Below are positions 1-7,555 of a DNA stretch of 64,000 nt, in pieces. The position numbers and the translations under genes are program-made. Source of the stretch: Actinoallomurus liliacearum (GTDB taxonomy: Bacteria; Actinomycetota; Actinomycetes; Streptosporangiales; Streptosporangiaceae); assembly GCF_039542035.1 (NCBI RefSeq), contig NZ_BAABHJ010000038.1, positions 1 through 64,000 on the forward strand, in the 5' to 3' direction. Numbering within the stretch: position 1 is the first letter of the stretch; each line of letters begins with the position of its first letter. The notes beneath the pieces are model-generated. The model worked only from the letters and a program-made list of their open reading frames with translations, ran no database searches and had not been told where the DNA came from.

Positions 1-132
1 CGTGGCGAAGGCCGCCGCGCCCGCGCGGCACGCGGTCACCCCGTGGTGGCCGGATCCGGCCGACGGCAACAGCACGCCGACGGCCACCGCGGCCACGATC
101 AGGGCGACGGCGAGTCGGTGAAGGTGCGGCAC
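1..132 (-). CDS. 5' part of a small secreted or membrane protein (cut by window edge)
   Basis: Reading leftwards from a GTG at 132 gives an open frame that runs off the left edge. It starts with His/Arg residues, then a hydrophobic Ala/Val/Leu stretch of about 18 residues ending near Leu-Pro-Ser-Ala-Gly, followed by a His-His-Gly region with one Cys. This looks like a signal peptide or single membrane anchor. A GGGGGCG purine run lies about 5 bases upstream of the GTG. Only 44 codons are visible, so I cannot name the family. The frame itself is inferred from codon composition and the signal-like N-terminus; confidence is moderate. Confidence 0.45.
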   Translation of the reverse strand, partial: MPHLHRLAVALIVAAVAVGVLLPSAGSGHHGVTACRAGAAAFAT

Positions 133-270
133 GGGCGCCCCCAGCAGTCCGGGCCCACGGCGATCTGTGCGACCGTGCGCGACGTCGAAGTTCCGCGCGG
201 AACGGACCTTCGACCAAGACGATCCGCGCCGCGCGGACTCTTACTTCCCGCTCCCCGGATCTTGCAATCC

Positions 271-295
271 GTCACCGGGGCCACCAGCCGGTGAC
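271..295 (-). terminator. Possible terminator downstream of polA
   Basis: GTCACCGG (271-278) pairs perfectly with CCGGTGAC (288-295) around a 9-base loop, directly after the polA stop codon. A second overlapping option pairs AGCCGG (286-291) with CCGGCT (295-300). There is no T-tract, so this is a weak call. Confidence 0.35.
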
Positions 296-299
296 CGGC

Positions 300-2993
300 T
301 CAGTGACCGGCGTCCTGCCAGGTGCGGCCGGTGCCCATCGAGACCTCCAGCGGCACCCGCAGGTCGTACGCGCCGCTCATCTGCTCGCGCACGAGGGACT
401 GCAGCGCCGCCAGCTCGCCCGGCGCCACCTCGAAGATCAGCTCGTCGTGGACCTGCAGCAGCATCCGCGACCGCAGCCCGGCCGCGTGCATCGCCCGGTC
501 GACGTTCAGCATCGCGACCTTGATGATGTCGGCCGCCGACCCCTGGATCGGCGCGTTCAGCGCCATCCGCTCGGCCATCTCACGCCGCTGCCGGTTGTCG
601 GAGGTCAGGTCGGGCAGATAGCGCCGCCGACCCATGATCGTCTCGGTGTAGCCGTCGTGCCGGGCCGTGGCCACGATGTCACGCAGGTAGTCGCGCACCC
701 CGCCGAACTGCTCGAAGTACTCGGCCATCAGCGCGCGCGCCTCGTCCGGCGTGATCCGCAGCTGCTGCGACAACCCGAACGCCGACAGGCCGTAGGCGAG
801 GCCGTAGTTCATCGCCTTGATCCGCGACCGCAGCTCCCCGTCGATCTGCTCGGGCGGCAGGTCGAACACCCGTGAGGCGGTGATCGTGTGGAAGTCCGCG
901 CCGGACTCGAACGCGTCGATCAGCGCGGCGTCCTCCGACAGGTGCGTCATGATCCGCAGCTCGATCTGGCTGTAGTCGGCGGTCAGCAGGCAGTCGTAGC
1001 CCTCCCCGACCATGAAGCCCTCGCGGATCTGCCGGCCCTCGGCCGTGCGGATCGGGATGTTCTGCAGGTTCGGATCGGACGAGGACAACCGGCCGGTCGC
1101 CGCGACCATCTGCCCGAACGTCGTGTGGATGCGCCGGTCCTCGTCCGCCATCGGGATCAGCGAGTCCACCATGCTCTTGAGCTTGGCGACCTCGCGGTGC
1201 CGCAGCAGGTGCTCCAGCACCGGGTGGCCGGTCTGGGCGAACAGGCTCGTCAGCGCGTCGGAGTCGGTGGTGTAGCCGGTCTTGGTACGCCGCGTCTTCG
1301 GCAACTCCAGCTCGTCGAACAGCACCTGCTGGATCTGCTTGGGCGACCCGAGGTTGAACTCGTGCCCGATCGCCTCCCAGGCGCCCTCCTCCATCGCCTT
1401 GACCTCCCCGCCGAAGGTCGCCGACAGCTTCGCCAGGTAGTCGATGTCCAGGGCGACGCCGACGCGCTCCAGCCCCGCCAGCACCTCCACCAGCGGCAGC
1501 TCGACCTCCTGCAGCAGCCGCGTCGCGCCCCGCCGCTCCAGGTCCGCGTCGAGCGCGTCGGCGAGGTCGACGACCGCCCGCGCCCGTACGACGAGGTCGA
1601 AGGCGGCCTCCTGCTCACCAGAGCCGTCGATCGTCAGCTGGCCGCCGTCCTCGGCCTCCTTGCGCAGCTCCCGGTGCAGGTAGCGCAGGACCAGGTCGCC
1701 CAGGTCGAAGGAGCGCTGGCCGGGCAGCGCGAGATAGGCGGCCAGCGCCGTGTCGCTCGTCACGCCGTCCAGCCGCATGCCGCGCGCGGCCAGCGCCAGC
1801 ATCGGGCCCTTGGCGTCGTGGATCGCCTTCGGCCGCTTCGGGTCGGCCAGCCAGGCGGCCAGCGCCCGCTCGTCGTCCTCCGGCAGCTCCACCGGGTCGA
1901 CGAAGGCTCCCGCGCCCGCCTGGTTGGCCAGCGCGAGGCCGGTGATGTCACCGGTGCCCCGCCCCCACGTGCCGGTCACCGCGACGCCGACCCGGCCCTC
2001 GCCGGTGGCGTGCTCGGCCAGCCAGGCGGCGAGCTCGCCCGGCCCCGGCCGCGCCATCTCGACCTCGAAGCCCTCCTCCGCCTCCGGCTCGACCGCCGAC
2101 AGCGTGGCGTACAGCCGCTCGCGCAGCACCCGGAACTGCAGCGTGTCGAACAGCGTGTGGATCTCGTCGCGGTCCCACTGCCCGATCGTCAGCTCGGCCG
2201 GGGCCGCGTCGAGCGGCACGTCGCAGACCAGCTGGTTGACCTGGTAGTTGCGCATGACCTCGCCGAGGTGCTCGCGCAGGCTCGCCCCGGCCTTGCCGGT
2301 GATCTCCTCGACGTGCTCGATGACCCCGTCGAGCCCGTCGTACTTGGTGATCCACTTGGCCGCGGTCTTCGGGCCCACGCCCGGCACGCCCGGCAGGTTG
2401 TCGCTGGTCTCCCCCACCAGGGCGGTGAGCATCCGGTGCCGCTCCGGCGGCACGCCGTACTTCTCCTCGACCGCGGCCGGCGTCATCCGCGCCAGGTCGG
2501 ACACGCCCTTGCGCGGGTAGAGCACCGTGCAGTGCGGGCCGACCAGCTGGAAGGCGTCCCGGTCACCGGAGACGATCGACACCTCCATGTCCTGCTCGAC
2601 CGCCCGCGTGGCGAGCGTGGCGATCAGGTCGTCGGCCTCGTAGCCCGCGACGGACATCCGCGGGATGCGCAGCGCGTCGAGCACCTCGAAGATCAGGCTG
2701 ATCTGGCTGCGGAAGTCGTCCGGGGTCTCCCGCCGGTTCGCCTTGTACTCGACGTAGGCCTCGTGCCGGAACGTCGGCTCCGACCGGTCGAAGCACACCC
2801 CGACGTGCGTGGGCGCCTCGTCGCGCAGCACGTTGATCAACATCGACGTGAAGCCGTACACCGCGTTGGTCGGCTGACCCGTCGTGGTCGAGAAGTTCTC
2901 GATGGGCAGCGCGAAGAACGCCCGGTAGGCCAGGGAATGCCCGTCCAGGAGCAGCAGGCGCGCGTTTTCAGAGGTCGCTTCCGTCGTCACCAC
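300..2993 (-). CDS. polA: DNA polymerase I
   Basis: Repair and Okazaki-fragment processing polymerase of 897 residues, the normal length for actinobacterial PolA. The N-terminal 5' nuclease domain (about residues 10-290) carries the acidic DGHSLAYRAFFA start and a helix-hairpin-helix (GVPGVGPKTAAKW). The middle domain has the fold of the 3'-5' exonuclease but I do not see its DxE metal site, so proofreading is probably absent, as known for Taq and mycobacterial PolA. Polymerase motif A (DYSQIELRI, near 672), motif B (around KAMNYGLAYG) and motif C (VHDEL, near 848) are intact. The start is a GTG at 2993. A mobile element now sits 10 bases upstream of that start, so the native promoter has been separated from the gene. 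Confidence 0.97.
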   Translation of the reverse strand: MVTTEATSENARLLLLDGHSLAYRAFFALPIENFSTTTGQPTNAVYGFTSMLINVLRDEAPTHVGVCFDRSEPTFRHEAYVEYKANRRETPDDFRSQISLIFEVLDALRIPRMSVAGYEADDLIATLATRAVEQDMEVSIVSGDRDAFQLVGPHCTVLYPRKGVSDLARMTPAAVEEKYGVPPERHRMLTALVGETSDNLPGVPGVGPKTAAKWITKYDGLDGVIEHVEEITGKAGASLREHLGEVMRNYQVNQLVCDVPLDAAPAELTIGQWDRDEIHTLFDTLQFRVLRERLYATLSAVEPEAEEGFEVEMARPGPGELAAWLAEHATGEGRVGVAVTGTWGRGTGDITGLALANQAGAGAFVDPVELPEDDERALAAWLADPKRPKAIHDAKGPMLALAARGMRLDGVTSDTALAAYLALPGQRSFDLGDLVLRYLHRELRKEAEDGGQLTIDGSGEQEAAFDLVVRARAVVDLADALDADLERRGATRLLQEVELPLVEVLAGLERVGVALDIDYLAKLSATFGGEVKAMEEGAWEAIGHEFNLGSPKQIQQVLFDELELPKTRRTKTGYTTDSDALTSLFAQTGHPVLEHLLRHREVAKLKSMVDSLIPMADEDRRIHTTFGQMVAATGRLSSSDPNLQNIPIRTAEGRQIREGFMVGEGYDCLLTADYSQIELRIMTHLSEDAALIDAFESGADFHTITASRVFDLPPEQIDGELRSRIKAMNYGLAYGLSAFGLSQQLRITPDEARALMAEYFEQFGGVRDYLRDIVATARHDGYTETIMGRRRYLPDLTSDNRQRREMAERMALNAPIQGSAADIIKVAMLNVDRAMHAAGLRSRMLLQVHDELIFEVAPGELAALQSLVREQMSGAYDLRVPLEVSMGTGRTWQDAGH

Positions 2994-3002
2994 GCCAGCA
3001 GC

Positions 3003-3030
3003 CTAGTGCCGTGTCAAGCAACCTTGTTCG
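3003..3030 (+). repeat. Left terminal inverted repeat of the tnpB element
   Basis: The first 20 bases match the right end perfectly after reverse complementing; 26 of 28 bases match over the longer span. A 9-base direct repeat, CTTGTTCGT, follows at 3023-3031 and 3043-3051. Subterminal repeats of that kind often serve as transposase binding sites. Confidence 0.9.
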
Positions 3031-3134
3031 TATGACCAGCCGCTTGTTCGTGGTCCTCCGATGGTCTGGCCGGTTTGCCCGGCGATCCTTGGAGGAGGTC
3101 GGGTTTTGTCGTAGGTACTTGGTGTAATCACCTC

Positions 3135-4553
3135 GTGCCTCAACGTGTTGACCCTGAAGCCCCTCGGACGGTGCTGCGCACCGCCCGGGTCGGCCTACGA
3201 GTCACGCCCGCGCAGCGGCGGCGCTGTTTCGGGTTGCTGGTCGCGGCCGGGGATGTGTGGGCGTGTGCGCTGGATATGAACCGGTGGCGGCGGCAGCGCG
3301 GCCTGGCGCCGATCATCAACTTCCAGCAGCTGTGCCGGGAGCTGCACAAGGCCGGCCCCGGGGCGTTCGGTGATCTGAACTCTCCCTGCGCCGAAGGGGT
3401 GCTGCGTCGTTACAGCGACGCCTGGTTCGCCGCCGCCAAACGCCGCGCCGAGGGCGATGCTTCGGCGCGGTTCCCGCGTCGTAAACGCCGTCTAATGCCG
3501 GTGCGGTTCCGCTACGGCGGCTTCGCTATCGACGGGCAGCGCCTGCGGCTGGCGGTCGCCCGCGGGCGACCGCGCCTGTGGGTGCGCCTGGACCGGGAAC
3601 TGCCCTATCCGGTCGGGCAAATCCGGTCGGTCACCCTGCTCAACGAGGGCGCTCGGTTGTTCGTCGAGGTGACCGCCGAAGTCCCTGTCGCCACCTACCC
3701 GCCCGGAACCGAACCCGACCCTGCCCGGTTGGCTGGCGTAGATCTGGGCGTGATCCACCAGTACGCGGTCGCCGGACCGGACGGGGAAGGGTTGTTGGTC
3801 TCGGGGCGGGCGATGCGCGCCGAGGCCCACCTGCACCTCAAAGACACCAAATACCGCCGCCGGGCCGTCGCCCAGCGGGCGCCCAAACCCGGGCAGGCGG
3901 GGTCACGGCGATGGCGCAAATACCGCGCCCGCCAGCGCAAACTCGAAGCCCGCCACAAGCGCCGGATCAAACAGGGCCAGCACGAAGCCGCCAAACAGGT
4001 CATCCAATGGGCCGTCAAACGACGGATCGGGACGCTGCGGGTCGGTGACCCGCGTGGCGTGCTGGACCTCGAGGCCGGGCGGCGACACAACCAGCGGCTC
4101 CGTGACTGGCGGCCCGGCTATCTGATCCGCTGCCTCAAGGACAAGGCCGAACAGGCCGGGATCCGCGTCGAGCTGGTCGATGAGCGTGGGACCTCTTCGA
4201 CCTGCCCGGTCTGCGGGCGGCGGGTTCCCAAACCCGTCGGCCGCGGCTTCACCTGTATGCATTGTGGTTTCCGTGGGCACCGCGACCTGGTCGGCGGCGC
4301 CAACATCGCCCGGCGTGGCCCTGGCGGCTCCATCACCACGAAGGATTCGTTCCCGGCGGTGATCACGCACCGTCGAGCCGGACGGCACCTGCCCGGTGCC
4401 GGACCGTCCCGGCGTGACCCGAGACGACGCCCCCATCACGGCACCGCACAAGGGTCCCCTGGCCGGCCGAGGCCCGCCCCACCACCAGTGGGGAGTCGCT
4501 CGCCTATGGCGAGGATCAACCAACACGGTCACTCCACGACCAACGTTGCTTGA
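3135..4553 (+). CDS. tnpB: TnpB-family RNA-guided nuclease-like protein
   Basis: TnpB proteins are RNA-guided endonucleases related to Cas12. Visible here are a basic N-terminal region, the RuvC-I motif GVDLGV (Asp near residue 201), a four-Cys zinc ribbon (CPVC then CMHC, near 356-378) and the RuvC-III motif GHRDLVGGANIA (Asp near 382). At the RuvC-II position the usual Val-Glu-Asp-Leu type motif is replaced by VGDPRG (near 303), so the canonical Glu is missing or shifted. I chose the GTG at 3135 because homologous sequence begins there; a TTG at 3075 is also in frame. The last 60 residues are Pro/Arg-rich and overlap the element's right end, where TnpB guide RNAs usually lie. Confidence 0.88.
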   Translation: MPQRVDPEAPRTVLRTARVGLRVTPAQRRRCFGLLVAAGDVWACALDMNRWRRQRGLAPIINFQQLCRELHKAGPGAFGDLNSPCAEGVLRRYSDAWFAAAKRRAEGDASARFPRRKRRLMPVRFRYGGFAIDGQRLRLAVARGRPRLWVRLDRELPYPVGQIRSVTLLNEGARLFVEVTAEVPVATYPPGTEPDPARLAGVDLGVIHQYAVAGPDGEGLLVSGRAMRAEAHLHLKDTKYRRRAVAQRAPKPGQAGSRRWRKYRARQRKLEARHKRRIKQGQHEAAKQVIQWAVKRRIGTLRVGDPRGVLDLEAGRRHNQRLRDWRPGYLIRCLKDKAEQAGIRVELVDERGTSSTCPVCGRRVPKPVGRGFTCMHCGFRGHRDLVGGANIARRGPGGSITTKDSFPAVITHRRAGRHLPGAGPSRRDPRRRPHHGTAQGSPGRPRPAPPPVGSRSPMARINQHGHSTTNVA

Positions 4554-4564
4554 CACGGCACTAG
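4537..4564 (+). repeat. Right terminal inverted repeat of the tnpB element
   Basis: Reverse complement of the left end; perfect over 4545-4564. The repeat overlaps the last codons of the tnpB reading frame and ends 36 bases before the thioesterase start codon. Confidence 0.9.
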
Positions 4565-4600
4565 TCTTCACCTCGGACAGAGCAAGGTGACGGAGGATTC

Positions 4601-5020
4601 ATGAGCGAGGCCGGCGGCCACCCCATCAACGATCTCGAGGGCGTGGACGTGCGCGGGGACCTCGCCACGGCGATGGGCGTGGAGGTCCTCGAGGCGAGCG
4701 CCGAACGCGTCGTGGCGCGCATGCCCGTCAAGGGCAACACCCAGCCGTACGGCGTCCTGCACGGCGGCGCCTCCTGCGTCCTGGCCGAGTCCATCGGCTC
4801 CCTCGGCGCGGCCCTGCACGCCGGCCCCGGCCGCATCGCCCTCGGCATCGAGATCAACGCCACCCATCACCGCGCCGCCACCAGCGGATACGTCACGGCC
4901 GTCGCCACCCGCCTGCACGGCGGACGCACCCTGGCCAACTACGAGATCGTCATCACCGACGAGCAGGAGCGTCGCGTCTGCACCGCCAGACTCACCTGCG
5001 CCATCCGTGACCAGGCATAG
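4601..5020 (+). CDS. PaaI-type hotdog-fold acyl-CoA thioesterase
   Basis: A 139-residue single hotdog domain that should hydrolyse an acyl- or aryl-CoA thioester in the cytoplasm. The hallmark GVLHGGASCVLAE (His54-Gly-Gly and Glu63) is the PaaI/MenI-type active site on the central helix, and length is typical. The ATG at 4601 has a good ribosome site (GACGGAGGA). The native substrate is unknown; family members act on phenylacetyl-CoA derivatives or 1,4-dihydroxy-2-naphthoyl-CoA. It is divergent from polA, a neighbourhood I also recall from Streptomyces, but the tnpB element has been inserted between the two. Its promoter must now lie within or at the edge of that element. Confidence 0.9.
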   Translation: MSEAGGHPINDLEGVDVRGDLATAMGVEVLEASAERVVARMPVKGNTQPYGVLHGGASCVLAESIGSLGAALHAGPGRIALGIEINATHHRAATSGYVTAVATRLHGGRTLANYEIVITDEQERRVCTARLTCAIRDQA

Positions 5021-5034
5021 ATTTCTCGCATCTT

Positions 5035-5064
5035 TTGCACCAGTCACTCCAGTCTCGCTACCGT
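5035..5064 (+). promoter_or_regulatory. Housekeeping-type promoter for a putative small RNA
   Basis: TTGCAC (5035-5040) and TACCGT (5059-5064) are separated by 18 bases, a fair match to the actinobacterial -35 TTGACN and -10 TANNNT. Transcription would begin near 5071, just 5' of a long base-paired region. Confidence 0.5.
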
Positions 5065-5070
5065 TGGAGG

Positions 5071-5186
5071 GCAAGAGCCCGGAGCGCTGAGTAGAAAACG
5101 TACGATCCGGTCCCCGTGCAGGGCCGGGGAAGGCATGCACGGGTCACCAGACCGTACGGCACCAAAGGCGCTCCGGGCTTATTTTC
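5071..5186 (+). ncRNA. Putative structured small RNA with terminator
   Basis: Between the thioesterase and the lipoprotein gene lies a nested, largely self-complementary segment. Outer helix: GCCCGGAGCGC (5077-5087) with GCGCTCCGGGC (5168-5178), 11 perfect pairs. Inside it, CGTACG (5099-5104) pairs with 5153-5158, GGT (5109-5111) with ACC (5146-5148), and CCCGTGCA (5113-5120) with TGCACGGG (5136-5143), closing a 15-base loop. TTATTTTCG follows the outer helix, as in an intrinsic terminator. A plausible promoter precedes it. I do not recognise it as SRP RNA, 6C RNA or any riboswitch. It could instead be a leader of the lipoprotein gene that starts 139 bases further on. Confidence 0.55.
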
Positions 5187-5324
5187 GCCCGCGGGCCCCG
5201 GCCACTCCGACGCGACCTCGCCGCCGCCGGTCGCTTCCAGGCGCGCTCGATCACGCCGGTCTCAGCGCCGCGCCGGTCTCGATTCGGCCACAGCCGCTTT
5301 GCGCGTCGGCCACGGAGCCTTTGC

Positions 5325-5954
5325 ATGATCGCGCCCGTCGCCTACCGTCGCGCTGTGCGCCCCTTCGCGATCACACACGGCGTCCGCACCCGGCACCGAT
5401 CCGGCGCGCTCCGCGCCCTGACGCCCCTGCTCGCCCTGACCCTCGCCGCGGCGGGCTGCGGCCACCCGGCCCACGACTACACCATTCCGCCACAGGCCCT
5501 CCCCGAGCACGAGACGCCGCTCCAGGGCCGGACCGCCGCCATCGGCGAGGTCACCTACACCGCGATCGGGGTCCGCACCAAGATCCCCGAGGTCATCGGC
5601 TCGCACGCCAGCTGGATCCCGCACGGCCAGTACGTCCGGGTCCGCCTCCTCATGGTCAACCACGGCCGCGAACGCCACGACCTCGACCCCTCCCGCCAGC
5701 GGCTCATCACCGCCGACGGAACCGCGTACGCCCCCAGCATCGACGCCATGCAGATCTCCCGGGCGCCCGCCGGAGTGCAGACCATCGCCTCCCAGGAGAT
5801 GCGCGCCTTCGATCTGTGGTTCGACGTGCCCGCGAACGCCAAGGTGAAGGCCCTGCGCGTGCTCGGCGACCCCTCCTCCTCCCGGCTCGGCGACCAGCTC
5901 AAGGGCGGCGCCGTCAAGAACGCCAAGAACCCCGTCGACATCTCCCTCACCTGA
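5325..5954 (+). CDS. Lipoprotein with DUF4352-like domain
   Basis: A 209-residue protein with a basic start, a hydrophobic stretch and a lipobox (LAAAGC, Cys near 46), so it should be a membrane-anchored extracellular lipoprotein. The remainder is beta-rich, with the pattern seen in DUF4352/telomeric-repeat-like extracellular domains (a VTYTAIGV start, then VRVRLLMVNHGRE, later AFDLWFDVP). I take the ATG at 5325, which has GGAG about 8 bases upstream; a GTG at 5355 would give a shorter and more usual signal peptide. Function is unknown. It ends in a shared terminator facing the livF end. Confidence 0.75.
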   Translation: MIAPVAYRRAVRPFAITHGVRTRHRSGALRALTPLLALTLAAAGCGHPAHDYTIPPQALPEHETPLQGRTAAIGEVTYTAIGVRTKIPEVIGSHASWIPHGQYVRVRLLMVNHGRERHDLDPSRQRLITADGTAYAPSIDAMQISRAPAGVQTIASQEMRAFDLWFDVPANAKVKALRVLGDPSSSRLGDQLKGGAVKNAKNPVDISLT

Positions 5955-5966
5955 CGCGCCGACGAC

Positions 5967-6006
5967 GAAAGGGGCGGCGGCCCGCCCGCGAGCCACCGCC
6001 CCTTTC
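5967..6006. terminator. Bidirectional terminator between convergent genes
   Basis: GAAAGGGGCGG (5967-5977) pairs perfectly with CCGCCCCTTTC (5996-6006). The A and T tracts at the two ends make it usable from both strands. It separates the lipoprotein gene from the ABC transporter operon. Confidence 0.8.
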
Positions 6007-6021
6007 GACACCGACGAACGG

Positions 6022-6753
6022 TCAGTCGCCCGGACCGGCCGCCGCCTCCGCGCCGCCGCCGAGGTACGCCGCGCGCACCTGCGGATCGTTCAGCAGCTCG
6101 CTCGCCTCCGCCGACTTCACCACCGAGCCCGTCTCCAGGACGTACGCGCGGTGCGCGACCTGCAGCGCCTGCTGGGCGTTCTGCTCCACCAGCAGGACCG
6201 TCGTGCCCCGCCGGTTGATCTCCGTGATGATCTCGAAGATCTGCTGGATCAGCTTCGGCGCCAGACCCATCGACGGCTCGTCCAGCAGCAGCACCCTCGG
6301 CTTGGTCATCAGCGCCCGGCCGATCGCCAGCATCTGCTGCTCACCGCCGGACATCGTGCCGCCCGCCTGGTTCTTGCGCTCGGCCAGCCGCGGGAACAGC
6401 TCGTAGACCTCCTCCAGGTCCTTGGCGGCCTGGTCCCGGCGCGCGTACGCGCCCATCTGGAGGTTCTCGACGACCGTCATACCGGGGAAGATGCCCCGGC
6501 CCTCCGGCGACTGCCCGATGCCCATGAGCACACGCCTGTGCCCCGGCACCTTGCTGATGTCCTTGCCGTCGAACCGGATGCTGCCGCTCGTGAGCGGACG
6601 CAGCCCCGAGATCGTCTTGAGCGTCGTCGTCTTGCCGGCGCCGTTCGCGCCGATCAGCGTGACGACCTCGCCCTCGTCGACCTCCACGGACACGCCCTTG
6701 AGCGCCGCGATCTTGCCGTAGTGGACGTGGATGTCCTCGATCTCAAGAAGCAT
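6022..6753 (-). CDS. livF: Branched-chain amino acid ABC transporter, ATP-binding protein LivF
   Basis: One of two cytoplasmic ATPases of a LIV-type importer. It has Walker A (GANGAGKTT), a Q-loop, the signature MSGGEQQ and Walker B (LLLDEPSMGLAP); the MGLAP continuation is typical of LivF. Start ATG 6753 overlaps the end of livG by 11 bases, pointing to translational coupling; an in-frame start at 6777 is possible but lies deeper in livG. It is last in the operon livK-livH-livM-livG-livF and is followed by a strong terminator. Confidence 0.95.
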   Translation of the reverse strand: MLLEIEDIHVHYGKIAALKGVSVEVDEGEVVTLIGANGAGKTTTLKTISGLRPLTSGSIRFDGKDISKVPGHRRVLMGIGQSPEGRGIFPGMTVVENLQMGAYARRDQAAKDLEEVYELFPRLAERKNQAGGTMSGGEQQMLAIGRALMTKPRVLLLDEPSMGLAPKLIQQIFEIITEINRRGTTVLLVEQNAQQALQVAHRAYVLETGSVVKSAEASELLNDPQVRAAYLGGGAEAAAGPGD

Positions 6754-7555
6754 CGGCGGGGACCCCCAGGTACGCATCGATGACCCGCTGGTTGTTCTGG
6801 ATCTCGGCCGGCAGACCCTCAGCGATCTTCTGGCCGAAGTCCAGCACGGCGATCCGGTCGCTGATGCCCATGATCAGGCTCATGTCGTGCTCGATCAGCA
6901 GCACCGTCCGCCCGGTGTCCCGGATCCTGCGGATCAGCCCCTGCAGGTCCTCCTTCTCCGTCGGGTTCATCCCGGCGGCCGGCTCGTCGAGCAGCAGGAG
7001 CTTCGGGTCCGTCGCCAGCGCACGAGCGATCTCCAGTCGCCGCTGGTCGCCGTACGGCAGGTTCTTCGCCGTCTCCTCCATCCGGTGCGCGATCCCGACG
7101 AACTCCATCAGCTCCCGGGCCTTGACCCGGCCGTCGCGCTCCTCCCGGCGATGCCACGGCAGCCCCAGCGCCGCCCCGGCCAGCCCGGTCCGGTGGTGCG
7201 CGTCCGCGCCCACCATGACGTTCTCCAGCGCCGACATGTTGTGGAACAGCCGGACGTTCTGGAACGTGCGCGCCACGCCGCCCTTCGTCACCTGGAACCG
7301 CTTCTTGCCGTCGATCCGGGAGCCCGCGAAGACCACCTGGCCCTCGGTCGGCCGGTACACGCCGGTGACGACGTTGAACACCGTCGTCTTGCCCGCGCCG
7401 TTCGGCCCGATCAACGCGAAGATCTCACCCTCGTTGATCGTCAGGTTCAGGCCGTTGATCGCGACGACGCCGCCGAAGCGCATCGTGATCTCACGCAGCT
7501 CCAGCGCCGGCGTTCCGGTGCTCTTCTCCGCCGGAACGGCTGTCGTCTCGCTCAT
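6743..7555 (-). CDS. livG: Branched-chain amino acid ABC transporter, ATP-binding protein LivG
   Basis: 270-residue ATPase partner of LivF. Walker A is GPNGAGKTT, the signature is the LivG-type LPYGDQRR, and Walker B is LLLLDEPAAGMNPTE. The insertion after the Q-loop (ALGLPWHRREERDGR) is normal for LivG. Its ATG overlaps the livM stop by four bases (ATGA type), and its own 3' end overlaps livF, so the permease and ATPase genes are tightly coupled. Confidence 0.95.
   Translation of the reverse strand: MSETTAVPAEKSTGTPALELREITMRFGGVVAINGLNLTINEGEIFALIGPNGAGKTTVFNVVTGVYRPTEGQVVFAGSRIDGKKRFQVTKGGVARTFQNVRLFHNMSALENVMVGADAHHRTGLAGAALGLPWHRREERDGRVKARELMEFVGIAHRMEETAKNLPYGDQRRLEIARALATDPKLLLLDEPAAGMNPTEKEDLQGLIRRIRDTGRTVLLIEHDMSLIMGISDRIAVLDFGQKIAEGLPAEIQNNQRVIDAYLGVPADAS

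Larger units (their letters stand above)
3003..4564 (+). mobile_element. TIR-bounded tnpB-carrying insertion element
   Basis: A 1.56 kb unit lies between a perfect 20-base inverted repeat: CTAGTGCCGTGTCAAGCAAC at 3003-3022 and its reverse complement at 4545-4564. The similarity continues imperfectly to 28 bases. Both ends sit in CTAG. If TA is the duplicated target, the element proper is 3006-4561; a TA duplication within CTAG is the known habit of IS630/Tc1-mariner elements. The only gene inside is tnpB-like; there is no DDE or Y1 transposase. IS200/IS605 elements have no terminal inverted repeats, so this looks like a non-autonomous, DDE-mobilised element carrying tnpB. It has landed in the short divergent gap between polA and the thioesterase gene. 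Confidence 0.85.

Noticed and set aside
888..3035. Long open frame on the plus strand, 715 codons, over polA
   Set aside because: It is antisense to a complete DNA polymerase I; composition is Arg/Gln/Val-rich noise typical of high-GC mirror frames.
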